A DNA stretch of 64,000 bases from Promethearchaeota archaeon (GTDB lineage Archaea > Asgardarchaeota > Lokiarchaeia > Sigyniarchaeales > SOKP01). Within the stretch, counting starts at the first letter, position 1; each line of letters begins with the position of its first letter. Below, piece after piece: positions 1 to 9,322 of this stretch. The DNA is taken from the NCBI GenBank assembly GCA_016839705.1, contig JAEOTR010000014.1, positions 1-64,000 of the forward strand. Reading direction: 5' to 3'. Both the position numbers and the translations under genes were made by a program. The notes beneath the pieces were generated by a model. It was not told where the DNA came from, searched no databases, and worked only from the letters and a program-made list of their open reading frames with translations.

Positions 1-1067
1 GGACATTAGAGTCTAACCTATTTATTGAAGGAACATTAGAGGACCTAATGAGTCGTCCGTATGATTTTTTTAGTCTTTCAGAAAAGATCTATGCTCATGG
101 TCGGGATCCCAATTTCCCCGGTTGGACCGATACGATTCAAATCAACGCTTTTTCAGCAGAAGCGAGGCAAAAGACGATTAAAACTTTATTAAGCATGTCG
201 GAATTGTGTGATGGGGTTCGTTGTGATATGGTGATGTTAATGACAAATAGAATTTTTAGAAAAACTTGGGGAGAAAAAGCAGGAAAAGTACCTGAAAAAG
301 AATTTTGGGAGGAAATCATTACTGCTGTTAAGAATAAATTTCCAGATTTTTTATTTATCGCTGAAGTTTATTGGGGTATGGAATGGGAGCTACAACAGCA
401 AGGTTTTGATTTTTGCTATGATAAACGATTGTATGAAAGGTTAACTCATGAAAATGTAAGTTTTATTGAGGAACATCTCATGGCAGATTTAGGATATCAA
501 AATAAACTCATTCGGTTTATTGAAAATCATGATGAGTTAAGAGCAATGGAAAAATACGGGGAAGAAAAATCGAGAGCAGCCGCACTTATCGTATTAACCA
601 TTCCAGGAGCACGATTAGTTCATGAAGGTCAGATGAAAGGTTTTAAAATAAAATTACCCGTTCAATTAGGGAGACGTCAAACTGAAGAAATTAATCAGGA
701 TCTCCTTGAATTTTATCAGAATTTATTGAGTGTAATCCCTGGAAAAGAATTTTCAAATGCTAAATGGTCTCTATGTAGTATAAATCCCGTCGATTCTATA
801 GATTCTTCATTCAAAAACATAATTTCCTACTATTGGTGGATAGATGGTAATTATCTATTGATTATTGTAAATTTTAGTCCTAATTTCTCAAAAGCCCATA
901 TAAAAATTGATACCTTAGACTTTGGTACAGAAAATTGGAAATTCAAAGATTTGCTTAACAGAAATGAATTTCAATATGAAGGAAAAAACTTAGATGAATA
1001 TGGACTTTATATAGAATTGGAAGCATGGAAAGGTCATATTTTTAATATACAAAAAATATATAATTAA
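1..1067 (+). CDS. Alpha-amylase family (GH13) glycosidase, 3' part only
   Basis: The frame is open to base 3 with no start needed before the ATG at 48, so the gene begins left of the window. Numbering from that ATG, the GH13 conserved regions are visible: region II DGVRCDM with the nucleophile Asp60, region III FIAEVYW with the acid/base Glu106, and region IV IENHDE with His161-Asp162. A C-terminal beta domain follows (about 240-339). The beta-strand/region I part is missing upstream. The protein should act on alpha-glucans or malto-oligosaccharides; the exact subfamily and whether it hydrolyses or transfers cannot be told from this part. No signal peptide can be judged. The family call is firm. 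Confidence 0.88.
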   Translation, partial: TLESNLFIEGTLEDLMSRPYDFFSLSEKIYAHGRDPNFPGWTDTIQINAFSAEARQKTIKTLLSMSELCDGVRCDMVMLMTNRIFRKTWGEKAGKVPEKEFWEEIITAVKNKFPDFLFIAEVYWGMEWELQQQGFDFCYDKRLYERLTHENVSFIEEHLMADLGYQNKLIRFIENHDELRAMEKYGEEKSRAAALIVLTIPGARLVHEGQMKGFKIKLPVQLGRRQTEEINQDLLEFYQNLLSVIPGKEFSNAKWSLCSINPVDSIDSSFKNIISYYWWIDGNYLLIIVNFSPNFSKAHIKIDTLDFGTENWKFKDLLNRNEFQYEGKNLDEYGLYIELEAWKGHIFNIQKIYN

Positions 1068-1103
1068 ATAGGTTTAATTAACGATTAGATTGTGTACATT
1101 ATT

Positions 1104-1805
1104 ATGGATCTACTTACTCTGATTAAAATAATTGCTGCAAGCGTTTCAGTTATTATCGCTTTAGTTGCGGGATTTATTGAATTGCGTTTAAATCCAGAAA
1201 GTTGGTTAAACAGATGGTTTGCGTTATTTTTTATTACAACTGCGACGGCATTTTCCCTTTATACGCTTTATCATTCATTACCCTTAGGTAACTTTATCCA
1301 AGATCAACTAACAATCATTCCCATAATGATAGTGGCTCAGCTTTTTTTCAATTTAATACCCTTATGTTTATTAATGACCGTATTTGTTTTAGAAAAATAT
1401 CAAAAAATAGCGATGAACATTGCTCATCTTGGAACAATAGCAATTTTGTTCGTAATAATGAGCATAGGTTATGTTATACCTACGCTAACACCACACTTAG
1501 ATGAAGAAGCTCACGCTATAGGACAGATTAACACGAAGACACCATCTCCATTGTTATATTTTGTAAATATTGCAAGGATTGTGTTAGCTCTTTATGTTGT
1601 AATTAAGTATGCTATGGTTTCTAGAAAAGTCGAAGGAGAAACTAAAAAAAGAGTTCAATGGTTTTTTGGAGGAGTACTGATAATTATCATAGGACTTCTT
1701 TTCAATCTACTTGGAGGTACTCTTCATGTAGCTTTAATTGAAATAATAGCGTTAATTTTATTGGATTTCGGATTTTTCGCAATAGTCAAAGGTTTTTTGA
1801 TATGA
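1104..1805 (+). CDS. Multi-pass membrane protein, about 7 TM, unknown function
   Basis: The protein of about 233 residues is almost entirely hydrophobic, with roughly seven membrane segments separated by short loops. The one longer loop (about 130-155) is acidic. The layout resembles the 7TM input modules found in front of archaeal and bacterial sensor proteins, but no kinase or other output domain follows, so this is only a resemblance. The ATG at 1104 is preferred; a GTG at 1092 in the same frame would add four residues. It follows the GH13 gene by about 35 bases and could be cotranscribed. I do not recognise the family. Confidence 0.65.
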   Translation: MDLLTLIKIIAASVSVIIALVAGFIELRLNPESWLNRWFALFFITTATAFSLYTLYHSLPLGNFIQDQLTIIPIMIVAQLFFNLIPLCLLMTVFVLEKYQKIAMNIAHLGTIAILFVIMSIGYVIPTLTPHLDEEAHAIGQINTKTPSPLLYFVNIARIVLALYVVIKYAMVSRKVEGETKKRVQWFFGGVLIIIIGLLFNLLGGTLHVALIEIIALILLDFGFFAIVKGFLI

Positions 1806-1902
1806 TACAAGTCTGTTTCGATTTCTTAATTCAATGTAATTGAGTAACAAATTCTTTCACTTCTTAAGTAGTTTTTAATATAACGATCAACTAATATCTA
1901 AT

Positions 1903-3189
1903 ATGAAAGCGGTTATATTAGCTGCTGGAAAGGGAAAAAGGTTAATACCAATAACTTCTTCTCGTCCTAAACCTATGATCCCTCTCGCTGGTATGCCACT
2001 TTTGGAACATACAATATTAGGATTGAAAGATGCTGGAATAGATGAAATTTTATTAATAGTGGGATATAAGGAAGAAATTTTTAAAGATTATTTCGGTGAT
2101 GGGAGAAATAAATTTAATATGAAAATTGAGTATGTTACTCAAGAAGAGCAATTAGGAACAGGACATGCCGTTCGCTATGCTAAAGATTTCGTTAAAACTG
2201 AGCCTTTTATGTTGATGTATGGTGATTTACTAACAGAACCTAATGTGTTTAAGGAAATCATAACGATTTTTAAAAAATCTAAAGCCCAGGGGGTAATCGC
2301 TCTATTTAAAGTTAAAAATCCTCAAGATTATGGAGTAATTTCTCTTAATCCAGACGGATTTGTAGAAAATATTACAGAAAAACCTGCTCTAGAATTAAAT
2401 TTAGGTAATTTGATAAATGCAGGGATTTTTATTTTCGAACCCTTAATATTTGAAGCAATTGAAAAAACTGAAAAGTCAGTTAGGGGTGAATATGAGTTTA
2501 CAGATTCAATGTTAATTCTAATAAACCAATTTAAAAAAAAAATTGTGGGTTTTAAAATAAATGATTATTTCTGGAATGATATAGGATTACCTTGGCAATT
2601 TTTAGATGCTAATAATTATCTGTTAGATAAAATTGAAAAGAAAATATTAGGTAAAATTGAAGAAAATGTTCAAATCTCAGGGGATGTATTTATTGGGGAA
2701 GGTACAATGGTCAGATCTGGCTCTTTTATTCAAGGTCCTTGTTATATCGGAAATAATAATATTATAGGCCCAAATTCACTTATTGGGGCATATACCTTCA
2801 TAGCTAATGATTGTCAAGTTGGCATGGGTGAAGTTTCAAATTCTATTATTTTATCGAATACTGCAATTCCAGACTTTAATTATATTAGAGATACAATTAT
2901 TTGCGAAAACGTAAATCTGGGTGAAGAAGCTAAATTTGCTAATTTAAGATTAGATAAGAAGGATATTAAGGCGAATGTAAAAGGGCAATTAATTGATTCA
3001 AGAAGAAAAAATTTAGGTGCTATTATCGGCCCAAATGTTAAAACTGGAATAAACGTAAGTATAATGACAGGTAAAATCATTCATGAAAATTCACGAATCG
3101 GAGCACATACTATAGTAAGTGAGGATATCCCCCCAAATACTCTTTATTACCATGATCCAAATAAAGGGATCATTAAGAAAAGTTTATAG
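1903..3189 (+). CDS. glmU: GlmU-like sugar-1-phosphate nucleotidyltransferase / acetyltransferase
   Basis: The N-terminal nucleotidyltransferase domain (1-230) starts with the NTP-binding signature LAAGKGKRL and SRPKPM. A left-handed beta-helix of hexapeptide repeats follows (about 245-428), with the archaeal-type segment SRRKNLGAIIGPNVKTGIN. In archaeal relatives this architecture gives both GlcN-1-P acetyltransferase and UDP-GlcNAc pyrophosphorylase activity; long-type glucose-1-phosphate thymidylyltransferases look similar, so the nucleotide specificity is inferred. The neighbours GlmS, GlmM and NagB support the UDP-GlcNAc role: this enzyme would do the last two steps. The length of 428 is normal. 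The ATG is the obvious start because MKAVILAAG is the family N-terminus. Confidence 0.82.
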   Translation: MKAVILAAGKGKRLIPITSSRPKPMIPLAGMPLLEHTILGLKDAGIDEILLIVGYKEEIFKDYFGDGRNKFNMKIEYVTQEEQLGTGHAVRYAKDFVKTEPFMLMYGDLLTEPNVFKEIITIFKKSKAQGVIALFKVKNPQDYGVISLNPDGFVENITEKPALELNLGNLINAGIFIFEPLIFEAIEKTEKSVRGEYEFTDSMLILINQFKKKIVGFKINDYFWNDIGLPWQFLDANNYLLDKIEKKILGKIEENVQISGDVFIGEGTMVRSGSFIQGPCYIGNNNIIGPNSLIGAYTFIANDCQVGMGEVSNSIILSNTAIPDFNYIRDTIICENVNLGEEAKFANLRLDKKDIKANVKGQLIDSRRKNLGAIIGPNVKTGINVSIMTGKIIHENSRIGAHTIVSEDIPPNTLYYHDPNKGIIKKSL

Positions 3190-3295
3190 AAAAGCTTAAA
3201 TCCGGATGAAACACGAAAAAAAGTTTTATTAGTTGTTAGAAATTATTTTTACTAAAGAAAATAAGAAATATGTAGCAGAAAGGAAATGTAATAAT

Positions 3296-4537
3296 ATGGT
3301 AGATCATGAAAAGTCTTTAATTGATGCTTTAATTGAAAAAGGGGTCAAATTACCGAATCCTTCTTCAGTTGAGATCGGTGAGGAAGTTGATAATAATCTG
3401 ATATCATCTGAAGATGTTACGATACATACAGGTTGTAAGATATTTGGCAAAAAAACACTTATTATGCCAGGAGTTAAATTAGGCAGTAGATCTCCGGTTA
3501 CTATTAAAGACTGTCAATTAGGGAGGAATGTTGATTTAAAGGGAGGGTATTTTGAAGGTTCGACGTTTCTGGATTCTGTCAATATGGGAGATGGTGCTGA
3601 AGTCCGGGAAGGATGTCTCCTGGAGGAGGAGGCTAATGTTGCTCATACAGTTGGTCTTAAACAAACAATTCTTTTCCCTTTTGTTACATTAGGGAGCATT
3701 GTTAATTTTTGCGACATTTTAATGGCCGGCGGGACGAGTAGAACGAATCATAGTGAGGTAGGTAGTTCATATATTCATTTTAATTATACTCCTTATCAGG
3801 ATAAAGCAACAGCATCTTTAATTGGAGATGTAGCATATGGTGTAATGCTTAATCAACCGCCTATCTTTTTAGGCGGTCAAGGCGGATTGGTAGGGCCAAG
3901 CCAGATAGGATATAATACCGTAATTGCCGCAGGAGTGATATATCGTGGAGATTTCCCTCAAGGTCATAAAATATTAATGGGTAAAGCACTTCAATCTGAT
4001 GATATTGATTTCTATCCTGGGCTATATAGGAGTGTTAGAAGAAGAGTTATCAATTGTATTGAATACATAGCGAATATAATAGCCCTTAAGCAATGGTATA
4101 AAGTTGTACGTTTTAATTTTTATCAGGGAAGTAATATGGAAAAATTGCTTTATGAAGGTGCGGTTGAAAAAATAGATATCATTTTCAATGAGAGAATTAA
4201 AAGATTCAAACAACTCGCTCACAAAATGGAAAAATCTGTAGATTTATATAAATCAATTAAGGGCAAAAAAGCATCAGAAGAGTTGATAAATCAAAAAAGT
4301 GAACTATTTGAGAATATACAAAAAATAGAGAAGGAATTTAATGATTGTCTATCTTATTCTGGTGATGAGAAAAAGAGAGATGAATTTTTAAGAAATATAG
4401 ACGTCACAGGCAAGGATTACGTCAGTGTAATAAAAAATTTGAATGAGGATGTTAAAAAAACTGGAACTTCGTGGCTTATTGGTATAGTTGAAAATGCAAG
4501 AAATAGTGTATTGAAATATCTTCCATCATTTGTTTAA
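3296..4537 (+). CDS. Left-handed beta-helix protein, UDP-GlcNAc pyrophosphorylase-related family
   Basis: The protein has hexapeptide-repeat sequence from about residue 30 to 240 and a helical tail. The stretches around GLKQTILFPFVTLGS, MAGGTSRTNHSEVGSSYIH and IFLGGQGGLVGP are those of a family usually annotated as UDP-GlcNAc pyrophosphorylase-related, but it has no nucleotidyltransferase domain. Its real activity is unknown to me; an acyl/acetyltransferase role on a sugar nucleotide is an inference from the fold and the adjacent glmU-like gene. The C-terminal ~120 residues are helical and charged. I chose the ATG at 3296 because relatives begin just ahead of the LPNPSSVEIGEEV segment; an upstream TTG at 3233 would add 21 residues. 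Confidence 0.75.
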   Translation: MVDHEKSLIDALIEKGVKLPNPSSVEIGEEVDNNLISSEDVTIHTGCKIFGKKTLIMPGVKLGSRSPVTIKDCQLGRNVDLKGGYFEGSTFLDSVNMGDGAEVREGCLLEEEANVAHTVGLKQTILFPFVTLGSIVNFCDILMAGGTSRTNHSEVGSSYIHFNYTPYQDKATASLIGDVAYGVMLNQPPIFLGGQGGLVGPSQIGYNTVIAAGVIYRGDFPQGHKILMGKALQSDDIDFYPGLYRSVRRRVINCIEYIANIIALKQWYKVVRFNFYQGSNMEKLLYEGAVEKIDIIFNERIKRFKQLAHKMEKSVDLYKSIKGKKASEELINQKSELFENIQKIEKEFNDCLSYSGDEKKRDEFLRNIDVTGKDYVSVIKNLNEDVKKTGTSWLIGIVENARNSVLKYLPSFV

Positions 4538-4570
4538 AAATTTCTTTTTTATTTAATCATTTTAAGGTAA

Positions 4571-6421
4571 TTAATGAACTGTCACCGTTTTAGATAGATT
4601 AAGTGGCTTATCTGGGTCTAATCCATGAAGTAAAGAAGCATAATATGCTAACAATTGCAAAGCAGGAATAAAGGTTATTGGGCTGAAGATATTGTGATAT
4701 TTATCTCCCGGCTGAGGTATTTTAATAGTTAAGTCACTTAATTCAGCTATAACATTATCACTTTCGACTACAAGAGAAATAATTTTGCCTCCTCTTGCCT
4801 TAAATTCCATAACATTTCCAATCAGTCGTTGATAAGTCTCATCTGGTGGTGCGATAAATATAATAGGGAATCCCGCCCTAACAAGAGAAATGGGTCCATG
4901 TTTAGCATGTGCTGCGGAATACCCTTCAATAAAACGGCAAGCTACTTCTTTTAATTTTAATCCTCCTTCTTTAGCAGTGGCGATGGATATTCCCCGAGCT
5001 AAAAAGAAAAATTGTGCGCTTTTATCTAAAGTGTCTACAATCCCTTTTATCAGATCGATATTATTTTTTAAGAAATTTTCTATTATTTGAGGAGTCGATC
5101 TTAAAGCTCTTTCATACTTTACAATATCTGACTCTAATTCAACTTTCCTTAATTTTGCGATTTCCAGTGCTACCAAAGCTAATGTAAGTACTTGAGTACT
5201 GTAAGTTTTAGTTGCTGCTACACCAATCTCAGGTCCTGCTTGAGTTACTATTACGTTATCAGAATATCTGGTAAGTGTAGAACCTACTACATTTGTAATC
5301 GTTAATATTTTTACATCCTTATAACTTCTAGCCCATCTAATAGCTTCTACTGTATCTATTGTCTCACCAGATTGAGAAACAGCAATTATTACAGAATCCT
5401 TTTTTAATGAATTAGTCAATTGAGTTTGGAATTCAGAACATTCTATTGCTTGAATATATTTGCCTAAAAATTTGGTAAGTATAAATTTTCCCGCTAATGA
5501 AGCATAAAAAGATGTACCTGCTGCGGTTATATAGATATTTTCCGCTGACCATAAAATATTGGCAAAGATTTTTAGTTGCTCTTTAGAGATTTTTAGAGTC
5601 CTCCTTATCGCTGTAGGTTCTTCATAAATTTCCTTTAACATAAAATGTTCATATCCCCCTTTTTCTGCTGCATCAATACTCCATTCTATGGTTCTTAATT
5701 CTTTCTTAACTTTTTCATTAGTAAGAAGGTTAATAAACTCAACTTCTCCGGCTTTTAAAATAGCAAGTTCATCATCATCCATAATATAACATTTTTTTGT
5801 TAACGGTAAAAAAGCGGGGATATCTGATGCGCAATATGTCGTTTTCCCTTCATCGATCCCAATTACTAAAGGAGATTCTTTTCTCGCAACAATAATTGAG
5901 TTTGGATTATCCACTTGACAAACTGCTAACCCATATGCCCCTTTTAACAATTTCAAACTTTCAATTACTGAATCTTTGAAATTTAATCCCTTTTTCATCT
6001 GGCTTTCAATTAAGTGTGGAATAACTTCTGTATCTGTTTCCGATCTAAAAATATGACCATTTTGAGTAAGTTCTTTTCTTAATTCTAGGAAGTTCTCAAT
6101 TATCCCATTATGTACAACCGCAATTTTATTATGACAATCGAGATGCGGATGACTATTGATTTTAGTTGGGGCTCCATGAGTCGCCCACCTTGTATGAGCA
6201 AGAGCAAGCTTAGAGTTATTTGGAATTTCTGCTAAATTAATTTTTCGTTGGATTTCATCGATTTTTCCGGAATCTTTTTTTAAATACAATTTAGAATTAG
6301 ATAATGAAACTATTCCACATGAATCATATCCTCGATATTCTAAACGTTTAATTCCTTCAAAAACAATATTTCCTACCGAGATAGTATCTTGATTAGTTAT
6401 TATTCCAAATATACCACACAT
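4571..6421 (-). CDS. glmS: Glutamine--fructose-6-phosphate aminotransferase (isomerizing)
   Basis: The enzyme makes glucosamine-6-phosphate from fructose-6-phosphate and glutamine, the first step to UDP-GlcNAc. It starts MCGIFGI, giving the Ntn nucleophile Cys2 of the glutaminase domain (about 1-225, with RWATHG and HNGIIEN). Two SIS sugar-isomerase domains follow (about 290-430 and 460-600; SQSGETIDT is the sugar-phosphate loop), and the end LSKTVTVH is the usual GlmS terminus that closes the active site. The length of 616 is normal. It converges with the beta-helix gene (33-base gap) and is divergent from the nagB-type gene, with an inverted repeat in the shared promoter region. Confidence 0.95.
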   Translation of the reverse strand: MCGIFGIITNQDTISVGNIVFEGIKRLEYRGYDSCGIVSLSNSKLYLKKDSGKIDEIQRKINLAEIPNNSKLALAHTRWATHGAPTKINSHPHLDCHNKIAVVHNGIIENFLELRKELTQNGHIFRSETDTEVIPHLIESQMKKGLNFKDSVIESLKLLKGAYGLAVCQVDNPNSIIVARKESPLVIGIDEGKTTYCASDIPAFLPLTKKCYIMDDDELAILKAGEVEFINLLTNEKVKKELRTIEWSIDAAEKGGYEHFMLKEIYEEPTAIRRTLKISKEQLKIFANILWSAENIYITAAGTSFYASLAGKFILTKFLGKYIQAIECSEFQTQLTNSLKKDSVIIAVSQSGETIDTVEAIRWARSYKDVKILTITNVVGSTLTRYSDNVIVTQAGPEIGVAATKTYSTQVLTLALVALEIAKLRKVELESDIVKYERALRSTPQIIENFLKNNIDLIKGIVDTLDKSAQFFFLARGISIATAKEGGLKLKEVACRFIEGYSAAHAKHGPISLVRAGFPIIFIAPPDETYQRLIGNVMEFKARGGKIISLVVESDNVIAELSDLTIKIPQPGDKYHNIFSPITFIPALQLLAYYASLLHGLDPDKPLNLSKTVTVH

Positions 6422-6491
6422 TTATGAAGAGAAAGAAAGAATGATATTTTAATATTTTATTTATTATTTGTTAGTCCAGAATATTGTTGAT

Positions 6492-6562
6492 TTGAAGAAC
6501 AGTTAATTTTTCTTCAACTGTATTGAAGATTATTTATAATTAGATTAATTTTTATATTGAAG
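6492..6562. promoter_or_regulatory. Inverted repeat and TTGAAG copies in the glmS/nagB divergent promoter
   Basis: TTGAAGAA at 6492-6499 is matched by its exact complement TTCTTCAA at 6510-6517 (8-base arms, 10-base spacer). Two further TTGAAG copies lie at 6523-6528 and 6557-6562. The site sits inside the 181-base gap between the two divergent genes. An operator serving both is an inference; the regulator is not known. Confidence 0.4.
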
Positions 6563-6602
6563 TAATAATTTTTAATGTTAAATTTGAAACTGGTAAAAAA
6601 GT

Positions 6603-7559
6603 ATGACGATTAGTGTTATTATCACAAAAGATTTTGATCACATGAGTGAAGTAGCAGCTGAAATAGTGAAAGATGTTATTATACAAACATTAGGAGAAAA
6701 AAAAGAATTCATTTTTGGGCTAGCTACAGGGAATTCACCTACCGGTATGTATAAACAATTAGCTCGGATGGCTAATTCTGGTGAATTTGACAGCACTCGG
6801 ATTCGCAGTTTTAACCTTGATGAATATGTTGGGCTCCCCGGTGAAAATCCTCAACAACGAATGTTACATCCTGAGAGTTATTGTTATTTTATGATACAAA
6901 AATTTTTTGGTCTTCTTGATAAGAAATTCATAGAAACTTCAGTTCCTTATGGTTGTTTGATTGATCAAAAACAATTAGTGAATGAACTTGATGCGCATCC
7001 AGAAGATTGGAGTGAATTAGGTACAGATGCAGGTAAATCAATATCTATTAAAGAAAGTCCCGCTTCAGACTATTTAAAGTGGATTCAAAAAACAATATTA
7101 AAGGGCTTTGCTCAAAAAATTGAAGATGTGGGGGGTATTGATTTACATATAATAGGCGTTGGAGGCCGTGGTCATGTCGCTTTCCATGAGTCAGGAATCC
7201 CCTTTGAAGGGAGTGACGTTTTATTAGTAAAACTTGATGACAACACTGTAGAAAATGCCGTAACAGATGGTCATTTCGCTTCCAAAGATGATTCCCCTAG
7301 GTATGCAATAAGTATGGGAGCGGAATTAGTATATAAAGCAAAGGCAGTTTTATTGTTAGCTAATGGAGAGCGAAAAGTTGAATCAGTCACCAAATCGTTA
7401 TTAGATGATCCAACTCCGGAAATCCCCATTTCTTATGGACAAATTTATTCAAAAAATGGAGGTAACTTAACTTATGTATTGGATAAAATTGCCGGTCGAG
7501 AACTCCTTGCTAATAAGGAAGAACTCCAAAAAAAAGGAATAGAAATTAAGGAAGTATAA
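6603..7559 (+). CDS. nagB: Glucosamine-6-phosphate deaminase (NagB) family protein
   Basis: The family converts glucosamine-6-P to fructose-6-P and ammonia. Visible family motifs are the phosphate loop GLATGNSPTGMY (39-50), NLDEYVGL with the general base Asp73, and GVGGRGHVAFHESG with His191 and Glu196. The position that is Asp141 in E. coli NagB (the residue just before Gly-His) is Arg189 here, which may alter catalysis or substrate. The length of 318 exceeds the usual ~260 because of an insertion around 120-155. It is divergent from glmS, so the pair would run opposite reactions. A 6-phosphogluconolactonase or another sugar-phosphate isomerase of the same fold is the alternative. Confidence 0.78.
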   Translation: MTISVIITKDFDHMSEVAAEIVKDVIIQTLGEKKEFIFGLATGNSPTGMYKQLARMANSGEFDSTRIRSFNLDEYVGLPGENPQQRMLHPESYCYFMIQKFFGLLDKKFIETSVPYGCLIDQKQLVNELDAHPEDWSELGTDAGKSISIKESPASDYLKWIQKTILKGFAQKIEDVGGIDLHIIGVGGRGHVAFHESGIPFEGSDVLLVKLDDNTVENAVTDGHFASKDDSPRYAISMGAELVYKAKAVLLLANGERKVESVTKSLLDDPTPEIPISYGQIYSKNGGNLTYVLDKIAGRELLANKEELQKKGIEIKEV

Positions 7560-7594
7560 AATTCTTTATTTTTTATTTTTAAAATTATAGAAAA

Positions 7595-9022
7595 TTAAAT
7601 TAAATTAAGTTTCTCCATTTTTTCCTTTGCAAGATCATTTACTATTTGTGAAGATTTTAGATCAACACTTGATTCACCAGTAAGTCTCAAATAAGGACTC
7701 GTTCCTGAGCGCCTAATTAGAATCCAGCCGTCATTGAAATCAAGTCTAACCCCATCCATTTTGTTAATATTTGTTATTTTCTTTCCTAAGGAATCTAAAG
7801 TCTCTTTCATTTCTTCAATGATTTCTTTATTTATATCCTCTGTAAATGGAATATCTTTTTTCAATCGAAACTTAGTTTCGAAAAATGGGTATTCTGGAAT
7901 ATCTTTCAACAATTCCCTTAACGGTTTACCCTCCTCAACAATCATTCTTAAGATTTTAGCAATAGTGACTATCGAATCAGGACCAAGATGAGTACTAGGC
8001 CATATATATGTACCTGATGTTTCTCCACCTACAAAACCACCATGCTCCTTTATAGCAATAGCTACTTTAATATCTCCAACTTCAGTTCTCACTACTTCGC
8101 ACCCAAGAGGATTTAGAACATCTTCTATTAAGCTTGATGAGTTAATTGCCGTAACAACTTTCATATTTTTTTCAGAAATTTTAGTTCCTTTATACTTTTC
8201 TAAGTAATTTCTAGCCATAAGAGTTAAAAGGCGGATGGGATCTACGATTTCTCCATTTTCGTCTAAGAATATTACCCTATCTGCATCACCATCAAGAGCA
8301 ATGCCAATACTCTCTTTATCTGAACTTTTAAGAAATTTTGATAATTGAATTAAATTCTCCTTATTCGGTTCAGAGTTTCTACCCGGGAATTTTCCGTCCA
8401 TTTGGGCATTGATAGTTATAATTTTAACGTTATAAGCGCTTAATAATCGTGGAACAATTTCACAACTCGCACCATTTCCAGGATCTACAATAACGTTTAA
8501 ACTACTTCCATCAAATTGGACTCTGTTTATTATATCTGAGATATGGATCTCATTGATATCATTTTCATATGTTATTCTACCAATTTCATCCCATTGAATT
8601 TCTATAAACGCTTTTTCATTGTATATTCTTTCAATTTCCGCCTCCTGATCAGGGGTATATCCCATGCCTGAAGGGTTCCAGATTTTTAGGCCAATATATT
8701 CAGGTGTATTATGGCTGGCAGTTATCATAACTCCCGCTACTGCCTTTAAATATTTAAGAGACATAGCTAATGTTGGAGTAGGTACAATCCCCACAGATTT
8801 TACAGAGCATCCTGTACTTACGATCCCCGAAATTAATGCATATTCTATTGGTAAAGCAGAAGTTCTAATATCTTTCCCGATAACAACGATACCCTCCCCA
8901 TTTAGATAAGTCCCTAAAGCAAGACCAACATCTAAAGCCATCTGAGGAGTAAACATAACATCTGATTCACTATAATTTTGAAATACTCTTCGAATTCCAG
9001 AAGTACCAAACATCGCGGTCAT
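7595..9022 (-). CDS. glmM: Phosphoglucosamine mutase / alpha-D-phosphohexomutase
   Basis: The enzyme interconverts hexosamine (or hexose) 6- and 1-phosphates through a phosphoserine. The four domains are marked by TASHNTPEY with the phosphoserine Ser103, the metal loop DGDADR (244-249), the sugar-specificity loop GGETSG (332-337) and the phosphate loop RRSGTSPYLR (437-446). Two family positions differ from the common form: SHNP is SHNT, and RPSGTEP is RRSGTSP. GETSG with Glu and Ser is the loop seen in GlmM/PMM-type members. Placed between GlmS and the GlmU-like enzyme in the pathway, glucosamine-phosphate is the likeliest substrate. It ends 35 bases from the end of the convergent nagB-type gene. 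Confidence 0.88.
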   Translation of the reverse strand: MTAMFGTSGIRRVFQNYSESDVMFTPQMALDVGLALGTYLNGEGIVVIGKDIRTSALPIEYALISGIVSTGCSVKSVGIVPTPTLAMSLKYLKAVAGVMITASHNTPEYIGLKIWNPSGMGYTPDQEAEIERIYNEKAFIEIQWDEIGRITYENDINEIHISDIINRVQFDGSSLNVIVDPGNGASCEIVPRLLSAYNVKIITINAQMDGKFPGRNSEPNKENLIQLSKFLKSSDKESIGIALDGDADRVIFLDENGEIVDPIRLLTLMARNYLEKYKGTKISEKNMKVVTAINSSSLIEDVLNPLGCEVVRTEVGDIKVAIAIKEHGGFVGGETSGTYIWPSTHLGPDSIVTIAKILRMIVEEGKPLRELLKDIPEYPFFETKFRLKKDIPFTEDINKEIIEEMKETLDSLGKKITNINKMDGVRLDFNDGWILIRRSGTSPYLRLTGESSVDLKSSQIVNDLAKEKMEKLNLI

Positions 9023-9322
9023 TTATTTCTCACTTTTGATAAAAAATTTTTTTTATTAAAAAACAATCATTATTTTATTAAAATTTATTGATGTTATTTT
9101 TAATACTTTATTTAATTGAAAATTGAATTCAGAGAGGTAGATTTTGCAAATCGTTTTCTGAAATTCTTCAATATTTTCATATTTGTGGATGTTAAACATT
9201 GTTATAAGTAGTTTGTGTTTACAAAAAGAAGCATTATCTTTTGAAAAGAAAAAGTATTAATTTTTTTACATGATACTATTAGTTAGAAAATATAGAATTT
9301 CTAAAAGAGATGGTCTCATATA
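9023..9322. other. 300-base divergent intergenic region, no gene seen
   Basis: The region separates the glmM start (minus strand) from the helical protein start at 9323. It is very AT-rich, with several TATA-like runs, and must hold the promoters of both genes. I see no open frame of useful length, no tRNA-like fold and no clear repeat. Confidence 0.5.
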
